In this document: positions 1 to 4,751 of the stretch, piece after piece
How positions within the stretch are numbered: position 1 is the stretch's first letter
Layout of the letters: every line of letters begins with the position of its first letter
Assembly (NCBI GenBank): GCA_019752245.1
Contig: JAIEMH010000170.1
Span: forward strand, 1 to 6,091
Direction: 5' to 3'
DNA: 6,091 bases
From: Flavobacteriaceae bacterium
GTDB lineage: Bacteria > Bacteroidota > Bacteroidia > Flavobacteriales > Flavobacteriaceae
The notes under the pieces: generated by a model
What the model was told of the DNA's origin: nothing
What the model saw: only the letters and a program-made list of their open reading frames with translations
Databases searched by the model: none
Made by a program: the position numbers and the translations under genes

Positions 1-1110
1 AAAGACAAAGAAAACCACATGAAACTTTGGATGGACGAAAAAGTACAAACGATGGTTGCTACAAATGCTTTTGGGATGGGAATTGACAAAGCCAATGTAA
101 AAACGGTAATTCATTTACACATTCCGCCCAACCTTGAAAATTATTATCAAGAAGCTGGACGTGCTGGTAGAAATGGAGAAAAAGCCTTTGCAGTTTTACT
201 GACAAATCCGTCAGATGTAATACATGTTGAAGCACAATTTATGAGTATTTTATCAGATAAAGTATTTTTAAACTTGGTCTTCAAAAAAATATGTACTTAT
301 TTTCAAATTGCTTATGGCGAAGGTATTAATGAAAAATTTAGCTTTAACATCAATCATTTTTGTACTAAATATAATTTTTCGGTATTAAAAGTTTACAATG
401 CATTGCAATTTCTTGATCGACAAGGAATCATTAGTTTATCGCAAGAATTTACAGAGAAAATTTCATTACAATTCATCATTCCGTCTAAAGAAGTGATTCG
501 ATACATGAGTTTAAATCCGCAGGACGAAGAAGTTGTTTTAACCATTTTACGAACCAATCCTGGTATTTACGAATCGCAATCGGTTATCAATGTTTCATTA
601 ATAGCAAAAAAATCCAATTCAGAAGAAAATAAAGTTTTGGCAATTCTTCATAAACTACATGAGAAACAAGTTATAGAATTACACGCTAAAAACAACGATG
701 CAACCATTACTTTTAATGAAGTTCGCGAAGACGAACGAACCATTAATAGAGTTGCAAAATACCTTGAAGCACAAAACAAACTAAAGACCGAACAGTTAAA
801 ATCGGTTTTACACTATATAAAGGAAGAAAAAATCTGTAAGAACAAATTACTTTTAGAGTACTTTGGAGAAAAAATTAATAAGGATTGCGGTGTTTGTTCA
901 TATTGTATTTCGAAAAAAAAATCTAAAACCGATTTTGCAATCTTACATGAAAAAATCATTGGATTACTAAAAATTCAAGAATTGGATTCGAGAGATATTC
1001 AAAAGCTGACAAAATATCCCAAAGACGATGTTATCTTTGCGCTTCAAAATTTATTAGAAAACGATAGTATAATCGTAAAATCAAACAATAAGTACTCAAT
1101 TAAAAATTAA
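1..1110 (+). CDS. recQ: RecQ-family ATP-dependent DNA helicase, C-terminal part (5' end outside window)
   Basis: This is the C-terminal 369 codons of a 3'-5' superfamily 2 DNA helicase of the RecQ family, which unwinds recombination and repair intermediates. The frame is open from base 1, so the ATG at 19 is internal and not the true start. Numbering from base 1, helicase motif V is at residues 17-38 (core ATNAFGMGIDKANV) and motif VI at 50-57 (QEAGRAGR, with the arginine finger). A four-cysteine zinc site lies at Cys279, 296, 299 and 302, with the same C-x16-C-x2-C-x2-C spacing as E. coli RecQ from memory. About 220 residues separate motif VI from the first Cys, against about 50 in E. coli. 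The inserted part looks like helical winged-helix material, as in the roughly 630-residue Bacteroidetes RecQ form. A short tail of about 65 residues follows; I see no HRDC domain. fmt starts 35 bp downstream with no clear terminator between, so the two may be co-transcribed. Confidence 0.93.
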   Translation, partial: KDKENHMKLWMDEKVQTMVATNAFGMGIDKANVKTVIHLHIPPNLENYYQEAGRAGRNGEKAFAVLLTNPSDVIHVEAQFMSILSDKVFLNLVFKKICTYFQIAYGEGINEKFSFNINHFCTKYNFSVLKVYNALQFLDRQGIISLSQEFTEKISLQFIIPSKEVIRYMSLNPQDEEVVLTILRTNPGIYESQSVINVSLIAKKSNSEENKVLAILHKLHEKQVIELHAKNNDATITFNEVREDERTINRVAKYLEAQNKLKTEQLKSVLHYIKEEKICKNKLLLEYFGEKINKDCGVCSYCISKKKSKTDFAILHEKIIGLLKIQELDSRDIQKLTKYPKDDVIFALQNLLENDSIIVKSNNKYSIKN

Positions 1111-1118
1111 TATAAAAA

Positions 1119-1145
1119 GAGATTGCTTCGAGCCTCGTAATGACA
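1119..1145. repeat. Degenerate copy of a dispersed intergenic repeat (GATTGCTTCG...CTCG.AATGAC type)
   Basis: The stretch contains GAGATTGCTTCG followed by AGCCTCGTAATGACA. It closely resembles a short repeat I recall from many bacterial genomes, including flavobacteria, which usually reads GATTGCTTCG, a few variable bases, then CTCGCAATGAC. Here one position in the right half differs (GTAATGAC for GCAATGAC). It has partial dyad symmetry: CGAG-C-CTCG in the centre and ATT...AAT at the ends. It fills most of the recQ-fmt gap and supplies the ATG at 1140. Only one copy is in the window, so assignment to the repeat family rests on memory. Confidence 0.55.
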
Positions 1146-2093
1146 ATGGAAAAATTAAAAATCGTTTTTATGGGAACACCAGAATTTGCTGTAGGCATTT
1201 TGGACACCATAATTAAAAATAACTACGATGTTGTTGGCGTAATTACTGCTGCCGATAAACCAGCTGGTCGTGGACAAAAAATAAAATATTCTGCTGTAAA
1301 AGAATATGCTTTAGCACATAATTTAAATTTGTTACAACCTACAAACTTAAAAGACGAAAGTTTTCTAGCTGATTTAAAAAGTTTAAATGCCAATTTACAA
1401 GTTGTTGTTGCTTTTAGAATGTTGCCCGAAGTAGTTTGGAGAATGCCAAAACTAGGAACTTTTAATTTACATGCTTCACTACTGCCTAATTATCGCGGTG
1501 CTGCGCCAATAAATTGGGCAATCATAAATGGAGAAACCAAAACTGGTGTTACTACTTTCTTTATTGACGATAAAATCGACACTGGCGCAATGATTTTAAG
1601 TAAAGAAACACCTATAGCATCAAAAGAAAATGCTGGTGAATTACACGATAGATTGATGAATCTAGGATGCGAAGCCGTGGTTGAAACTTTATCATTAATT
1701 GAAAAAGGAGAAGTTACAACTACAATTCAAACCGATTCGTCAGAAATTAAAACAGCCTACAAGTTGAATAAAGAGAATTGTAAGATTGATTTCAGCAAGC
1801 CTGCTGCCGAAATTTACAATTTAATAAGAGGATTGTCTCCATACCCAAGTGCTTGGTGCTACATTAAAGAGGAAGAAAACGAATGGAATGTAAAAATTTA
1901 CGAAGCAAATTTAGTGTTAGAATCTCATGATTTTGAGACAGGAAGCATCATTACAACCAAGAAAGAAATGAAGATTGCATTAGAAAATTCCTTTTTAGAA
2001 ATAAAAAGCATCCAATTTCCTGGAAAAAAGAGAATGACAGCACCTGAATTATTAAACGGAATGACATTTTCAAAAGAGGCAAAAGCGTTGTAA
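1146..2093 (+). CDS. fmt: Methionyl-tRNA formyltransferase
   Basis: The enzyme transfers a formyl group from 10-formyltetrahydrofolate to the amino group of methionine on initiator tRNA, in the cytoplasm, before translation starts. With the start at 1146 the protein has 315 residues, the same as E. coli Fmt. It opens with a Rossmann-like strand and the motif FMGTPEFA (8-15). The catalytic triad is visible: Asn107 and His109 in FNLHASLLPNYRG, and Asp145 in DTGAM. The C-terminal OB-like domain begins near residue 205 and includes IRGLSPYPSAW. An in-frame ATG at 1140 would add only Met-Thr and lies inside the dispersed repeat, so 1146 is preferred; there is no Shine-Dalgarno sequence to decide. 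It sits close behind recQ and probably shares its transcript. No terminator is visible after it. Confidence 0.97.
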   Translation: MEKLKIVFMGTPEFAVGILDTIIKNNYDVVGVITAADKPAGRGQKIKYSAVKEYALAHNLNLLQPTNLKDESFLADLKSLNANLQVVVAFRMLPEVVWRMPKLGTFNLHASLLPNYRGAAPINWAIINGETKTGVTTFFIDDKIDTGAMILSKETPIASKENAGELHDRLMNLGCEAVVETLSLIEKGEVTTTIQTDSSEIKTAYKLNKENCKIDFSKPAAEIYNLIRGLSPYPSAWCYIKEEENEWNVKIYEANLVLESHDFETGSIITTKKEMKIALENSFLEIKSIQFPGKKRMTAPELLNGMTFSKEAKAL

Positions 2094-2143
2094 GGTATTG
2101 AAATCATTGAAATAATAGGAATTTTTAACTCAAACACTTAGTT

Positions 2144-2175
2144 TTATTAACAAATACCGCGACTTATTAACAAAT
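2144..2175 (+). repeat. Pair of 12-bp direct repeats upstream of the HU gene
   Basis: The 12-mer TTATTAACAAAT occurs exactly at 2144-2155 and 2164-2175, a 20-bp period or about two helical turns. Its core ATTAACAAA occurs a third time at 2234-2242, close to the predicted HU transcription start. The TTATTAACA part differs by one base from the DnaA-box consensus TTATNCACA. It could be a protein-binding site (autoregulation or DnaA-like) or chance in AT-rich DNA. Confidence 0.45.
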
Positions 2176-2198
2176 TAGTTAAAAAACGTCCCAATCAC

Positions 2199-2228
2199 TT
2201 GTGTAGTCTGTATTTTCTACTAAATTTG
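2199..2228 (+). promoter_or_regulatory. Predicted Bacteroidetes-type promoter of the HU gene
   Basis: A full match to the -7 consensus TANNTTTG (TAAATTTG) lies at 2221-2228, with TTG at 2199-2201 exactly 19 bp upstream. Transcription should begin near 2232-2236, giving a leader of about 40 nt before the HU start at 2274. This gives HU its own transcript, separate from fmt. Confidence 0.7.
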
Positions 2229-2273
2229 TTTTGATTAACAAAAATGTTTAACCAACAATTAATAACTATTATT

Positions 2274-2546
2274 ATGAACAAATCAGAATTAATCGATGCT
2301 ATTGCTGCAGATGCAGGAATTACAAAAGCAGCTGCAAAATTAGCTTTAGAATCATTTTTAGGAAACATAGGTTCTACTTTGAAAAAAGGTGGTAGAGTTT
2401 CTTTAGTAGGTTTCGGATCTTGGTCAGTATCTAACAGAGCTGCAAGAGACGGTAGAAATCCACAAACTGGAAAAACAATCAAAATCGCTGCTAAAAATGT
2501 AGTAAAATTTAAAGCTGGAGCAGACTTAGAAGGTTCTGTAAACTAA
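2274..2546 (+). CDS. hup: HU-family nucleoid DNA-binding protein
   Basis: This is a 90-residue HU/IHF-type histone-like protein that dimerises, bends DNA without strong sequence specificity and compacts the nucleoid. The N-terminal helical dimerisation region (MNKSELIDAIA, residues 1-11, on to about 38) is followed by the beta-arm signature GFGSWSVSNR (46-55) and RDGRNPQTGK (58-67). Pro63 is the conserved residue at the arm tip that intercalates into DNA. The start at 2274 gives the standard family length and the standard N-terminus; the in-frame ATG at 2244 would add ten unrelated residues. It has its own promoter and a strong terminator, as expected for an abundant single-gene transcript. 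HU is clearer than IHF because this is the ordinary short HU form, but the exact paralogue cannot be told. Confidence 0.96.
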   Translation: MNKSELIDAIAADAGITKAAAKLALESFLGNIGSTLKKGGRVSLVGFGSWSVSNRAARDGRNPQTGKTIKIAAKNVVKFKAGADLEGSVN

Positions 2547-2568
2547 TCTAGTTTATTTTTGATATAGG

Positions 2569-2600
2569 AAACCATTCGTTAAAGCGAGTGGTTTTTTTTT
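2569..2600 (+). terminator. Intrinsic terminator of the HU gene
   Basis: The arms AACCATTCG (2570-2578) and CGAGTGGTT (2585-2593) pair over 9 bp with one G-U wobble and a 6-base loop, and can extend by one A-T pair. A T-run (2592-2600) follows. It lies 23 bp after the HU stop codon. Confidence 0.88.
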
Positions 2601-2609
2601 GCAATAAAA

Positions 2610-2640
2610 TTTGGTTTTTAAACTTTTATTTGTACTTTTA
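2610..2640 (+). promoter_or_regulatory. Possible promoter of the yqgE-family gene
   Basis: TTTG at 2610-2613 is followed after 19 bp by TACTTTTA (2633-2640), one base off TANNTTTG. An overlapping candidate -7 box, TTTATTTG at 2625-2632, is also one base off but has a poorer spacing (23 bp) to TTG at 2599-2601. The gene lies directly after a strong terminator, so it needs a promoter in this gap. Confidence 0.45.
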
Positions 2641-2657
2641 GTTAAAATTGTTAAAAA

Positions 2658-3218
2658 ATGATATCAGAAAAATTACAAAAAGGACAGCTGCTCATTGCAG
2701 AACCTTCAATAATAGGTGACTTATCATTCAACAGGTCGGTAATTTTATTGGCAGATCATAATGAAGAAGGTTCAGTAGGATTCATTTTAAACAAACCTTT
2801 AGATTATACTATAAACGACTTACTACCAGAAATTGAAGCTGCATTTATAATCTACAATGGCGGTCCAGTTGAGCAAGACAATCTATATTTTATTCATACA
2901 ATTCCAGAACTTATTACCGATAGTATAGAAATTTCAAATGGAATTTTTTGGGGTGGCGATTTTGAATTAACAAAAAGCTTAATAAATGAAGGAAAAATCA
3001 ACAAAGAAGACATCCGTTTTTTTCTAGGATATACTGGTTGGGGCGCAAATCAACTCGAAGATGAATTACAAGCCAGCTCATGGATTATAACAAAAAATAA
3101 TCACAGAGCATCTATATTAAGTAAATCATCAGAGCAATTTTGGAAGGAAAAGATAATAGAGCTAGGTGGCGAATACATCATTTGGTCTAATGCACCCGAA
3201 AATCCTATACTAAATTAA
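2658..3218 (+). CDS. yqgE: YqgE/AlgH family protein (DUF179, UPF0301)
   Basis: This 186-residue protein belongs to the conserved YqgE/AlgH family, common in Proteobacteria and Bacteroidetes. It has no settled biochemical role; AlgH was linked to alginate regulation in Pseudomonas. The family landmarks are all present: GQLLIAEP (9-16), NRSVILLADHN (25-35), GSVGFILNKP (38-47), GGPV (68-71) and GYTGWGANQLEDEL (124-137). Length is normal for the family. There is no signal peptide or membrane segment, so it is probably cytoplasmic. The start at 2658 places the conserved GQLLIAEP at its usual distance from the N-terminus. Its stop codon overlaps the end of the convergent aminotransferase gene by 9 bp, and I see no terminator between the two. 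Confidence 0.94.
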   Translation: MISEKLQKGQLLIAEPSIIGDLSFNRSVILLADHNEEGSVGFILNKPLDYTINDLLPEIEAAFIIYNGGPVEQDNLYFIHTIPELITDSIEISNGIFWGGDFELTKSLINEGKINKEDIRFFLGYTGWGANQLEDELQASSWIITKNNHRASILSKSSEQFWKEKIIELGGEYIIWSNAPENPILN

Positions 3219-4040
3219 ACCATTTATACCATCTAACAGCACTTTAGAAAAATCATTCTTGAACTCTTTTTTTCGATATTTTGTAATGGGTTGAATTCCT
3301 GTAATTACATTAGTAATGAATAGTTCATCTGCTTTTTGCAAATCAAATGGAGAAATTGCTTCTTCTATTACTTCAATACCATCTGTTTTTTTTGCAATTT
3401 GAAGCACTTGTTTTCTCATAATTCCATTAAGACATCCTTCATCAATTGGAGGAGTTACAAGCTTGTTACCCATCAACATAAAGAGATTTCCGTTTAAGGC
3501 TTCTACTACATTTTTATCATTATTAATCAACAAGCAATTTTGTAAATCATTTTCAGACGCAAAAATGCTTCCTGTAACATTAATCATTTTATTAGTAGTT
3601 TTAATAGTCGAAAGCAATTGCTTTGAAATAAAAAAATCTTTGTACAAATCAACTTCATAAACAGCATCAGAAAAAGAATAAATCTTATTTTCTAAAGGTG
3701 TCATTTGAATTAGATAAGAGACTGTCCTTGTTTCTGGAAGATAATATCCTCCGTCATTTCTAAAAACTGTAAATCTAACCCTTGCAGAATCTTGACATTT
3801 ATTGGCAAGCGCCAAGTTCAAAACCTGTTCTTCAATATATTCTAAAGTAAAATTATTAGGAATTTGCATTCTTACAATTCGCATAGAAGCCATTAACCTA
3901 AAGTAGTGGTCTTCAAAAAAAAGAATTTTATTGTCTACAATTTTTAAAGTTTCATATACACCATCTCCATAAAGAAAACCGCGATTAGAATTGGATAAAT
4001 TTGTATCAGAAGAGAGGATTTCGCCGTTGTAATTAATCAT
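3210..4040 (-). CDS. Class IV PLP-dependent aminotransferase (aminodeoxychorismate lyase / branched-chain or D-amino-acid transaminase type)
   Basis: This 276-residue protein has the fold-type IV PLP-enzyme pattern. It starts with the typical NGEILSSD and RGFLYGDGVYETLKI (20-34). Lys147 in STIKTTNK is the predicted Schiff-base lysine. Glu180 in VVEALNGNLF is the expected contact to the pyridine nitrogen, and GCLNGIMRK (202-210) and FITNVITGIQPI (241-252) are the usual phosphate-binding regions. The family includes 4-amino-4-deoxychorismate lyase (PabC, folate synthesis), branched-chain aminotransferases and D-alanine aminotransferase. Length and the ITGIQPI segment fit PabC-like members best, but substrate cannot be decided from sequence alone and no pabA/pabB gene is nearby. 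The ATG at 4038-4040 directly follows a T6 run. No other upstream start in frame is likely, because the hairpin and T-tract occupy that space. The gene ends tail-to-tail with yqgE. Confidence 0.9.
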   Translation of the reverse strand: MINYNGEILSSDTNLSNSNRGFLYGDGVYETLKIVDNKILFFEDHYFRLMASMRIVRMQIPNNFTLEYIEEQVLNLALANKCQDSARVRFTVFRNDGGYYLPETRTVSYLIQMTPLENKIYSFSDAVYEVDLYKDFFISKQLLSTIKTTNKMINVTGSIFASENDLQNCLLINNDKNVVEALNGNLFMLMGNKLVTPPIDEGCLNGIMRKQVLQIAKKTDGIEVIEEAISPFDLQKADELFITNVITGIQPITKYRKKEFKNDFSKVLLDGINGLI

Positions 4041-4066
4041 AAAAAAGTCCCGTTAAAAAACGAGAC
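4041..4066 (-). terminator. Minus-strand intrinsic terminator between the START-like and aminotransferase genes
   Basis: Read on the minus strand, GTCTCGTT (4066-4059) pairs with AACGGGAC (4054-4047) across a T4 loop, giving 8 bp with one U-G wobble, followed by T6 (4046-4041). On the plus strand the same position is a C-A mismatch, so the structure fits minus-strand RNA. It would end transcripts of the START-like gene, whose stop codon is 24 bp upstream. The T-run ends one base before the aminotransferase ATG. Confidence 0.7.
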
Positions 4067-4073
4067 AAATATA
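4066..4073 (-). promoter_or_regulatory. -7 box of a probable aminotransferase promoter
   Basis: The minus strand reads TATATTTG, a full match to TANNTTTG, ending at the first base of the terminator hairpin. Start of transcription would fall near 4062-4059, inside the 5' arm. No TTG lies at the ideal 19-bp spacing; the nearest (4103-4101) is 27 bp away, so the -33 element is weak or absent. Confidence 0.5.
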
Positions 4074-4089
4074 AGTTTAAAAAATGATT

Positions 4090-4482
4090 TTATGCAGATC
4101 CAATAACGTGTTTTAAATCGGAAACTTGATTTTCCCACAACTGTGTCGATTCGGCAACCTCATCCTCAACAGCAAAATCGATAACCATTAAAGATACATC
4201 TTTTGTAATTTCATCTTCAAGGATTCGAAGTTCAAAAAAATAATCAGTATCCTTATTATTCTCGTCAAGCCATTTGAATTTTACTTTCTCTCCAGATTTT
4301 TTAGAAACTAAACGAGCATTTTCTTCAGAATCATCCCATTCAAAAGTAAAAAATTCACCTCTAGAATTCACATTATCTGCAAACCATTCTTGCAAACCAG
4401 AAGGAGTTGATATATATTGATACAATAATTGTGGCGAAGAATTTATAGGAAACTCTATTTCGTAACGGATTTTTGGTGCCAT
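4090..4482 (-). CDS. START-like domain protein (SRPBCC superfamily)
   Basis: This small 130-residue acidic protein matches, from memory, the Bacteroidetes START-like family. These are helix-grip folds with a hydrophobic cavity, related to the AHSA1/polyketide-cyclase group. The opening KIRYEIEFPINSSPQLLYQY (4-23) and STPSGLQEWFADNV (25-38) is the typical first strand plus helix. FTFEWD (45-50) and KVKFKWLD (66-73) are central strands, and LWENQVSDLKHVIG (115-128) is the C-terminal helix that closes the cavity. There is no signal peptide or membrane segment. The ligand and role are unknown for this family. It is followed by a minus-strand terminator before the aminotransferase gene and shares its upstream region with the divergent tRNA gene. 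Confidence 0.85.
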   Translation of the reverse strand: MAPKIRYEIEFPINSSPQLLYQYISTPSGLQEWFADNVNSRGEFFTFEWDDSEENARLVSKKSGEKVKFKWLDENNKDTDYFFELRILEDEITKDVSLMVIDFAVEDEVAESTQLWENQVSDLKHVIGSA

Positions 4483-4496
4483 GTTCTAATTTTTGC

Positions 4497-4504
4497 GAAA
4501 TATA
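4497..4504 (-). promoter_or_regulatory. Weak candidate -7 box for the START-like gene
   Basis: The minus strand reads TATATTTC, one base from TANNTTTG, 14 bp before the start codon. No TTG lies 19 bp upstream, where the sequence reads GTA. Transcription would start very close to the ATG, giving a leader of only about 10 nt. Confidence 0.3.
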
Positions 4505-4533
4505 TATATTTTTTATTTAAAAATACCTTATTG

Positions 4534-4551
4534 AAAAAAAATATTTTTTTT
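4534..4551. repeat. 18-bp perfect A/T palindrome in the divergent promoter region
   Basis: A8-T-A-T8 forms a perfect palindrome, and the T-run continues to 4553. It lies about 10 bp before the tRNA promoter's TTTG and about 50 bp before the START-like gene. Such A/T tracts can bend DNA or act as an upstream activating element for strong stable-RNA promoters. With no G-C pairs it is a poor terminator. Confidence 0.5.
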
Positions 4552-4562
4552 TTGATTTAAAA

Positions 4563-4593
4563 TTTGGTCAATCTTATATTAGTCTTATATTTG
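4563..4593 (+). promoter_or_regulatory. Strong Bacteroidetes-type promoter of the tRNA gene
   Basis: TTTG at 4563-4566 and TATATTTG at 4586-4593 match the -33 and -7 consensus elements completely, separated by exactly 19 bp. The start of transcription is expected near 4597-4601. This leaves a leader of about 25 nt to be removed by RNase P before the tRNA 5' end at 4624. Confidence 0.85.
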
Positions 4594-4623
4594 CACCCGC
4601 AATGAAATTTGCACCGACAATCT

Positions 4624-4697
4624 GGCGAGGTAGCTCAGTCGGTTAGAGCGCAGGATTCATAACCCTGAGGTCGAGAGTTCAAATCTCTCTCTCGCTA
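4624..4697 (+). tRNA. tRNA with CAT anticodon, probably elongator tRNA-Met
   Basis: A full cloverleaf can be drawn over 74 nt. The acceptor stem is GGCGAGG (4624-4630) with TCTCGCT (4690-4696), including G-U pairs at both ends. The D-stem is GCTC/GAGC (4633-4636 with 4646-4649). The anticodon stem CAGGA/CCCTG encloses loop TTCATAA with anticodon CAT at 4658-4660; the closing A-C pair is a mismatch. The T-stem is GAGAG/CTCTC with loop TTCAAAT. CCA is not encoded: the discriminator A4697 is followed by CTT. The anticodon stem lacks the three G-C pairs of initiator tRNA, so it is elongator Met. An isoleucine tRNA with a modified CAT anticodon cannot be fully excluded. It is probably the insertion target of the recombinase next to it. 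Confidence 0.93.
4673..4697 (+). other. Putative attachment site (tRNA 3' end)
   Basis: Tyrosine-recombinase elements commonly insert at the 3' half of tRNA genes and restore the tRNA with their own copy. The T-arm and 3' acceptor strand are the usual crossover region, and an integrase gene begins 54 bp after the tRNA. No second copy of this sequence exists in the window, so the core limits are a guess. Confidence 0.4.
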
Positions 4698-4720
4698 CTT
4701 TTAAAAATATTAGGTTTTAT

Positions 4721-4751
4721 AAGGGATTGAAGTTATTTAATCCCTTTTTTT
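4721..4751 (+). terminator. Intrinsic terminator of the tRNA gene, abutting the integrase start
   Basis: AAGGGATT (4721-4728) and AATCCCTT (4739-4746) pair perfectly over 8 bp around a 10-base loop, followed by a T-run to 4751. It lies 23 bp after the tRNA. The next base is the A of the integrase ATG, so readthrough transcripts would carry the hairpin directly before the start codon. Confidence 0.87.

Noticed and set aside
2097..2113. Tandem ATTGAAAT copies (2097-2104 and 2106-2113) after fmt
   Set aside because: Short, only two copies and low complexity; no sign of function.
1925..2137. Minus-strand open frame of 70 codons
   Set aside because: It lies mostly opposite the C-terminal part of fmt, has no recognisable motif or promoter, and is explained as a shadow of the real gene.
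2178..2188. 11-mer GTTAAAAAACG shared with the hairpin at 4052-4062
   Set aside because: An A-rich 11-mer is likely by chance here, and the copy before HU has no pairing partner to form the same hairpin.
2195..2482. Minus-strand open frame of 95 codons opposite HU
   Set aside because: It mirrors the HU coding sequence, whose family match and length are clear; no independent support.
2274..2546. HU gene read as IHF or as a specialised mobile-element HU-like protein
   Set aside because: It has the standard 90-residue length and signature, has its own promoter, and sits among core genes far from the integrase.
3463..3660. Plus-strand open frame with a hydrophobic stretch inside the aminotransferase gene
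   Set aside because: It is antisense to a clear class IV aminotransferase, and the hydrophobic run follows from the reverse complement of that coding sequence.
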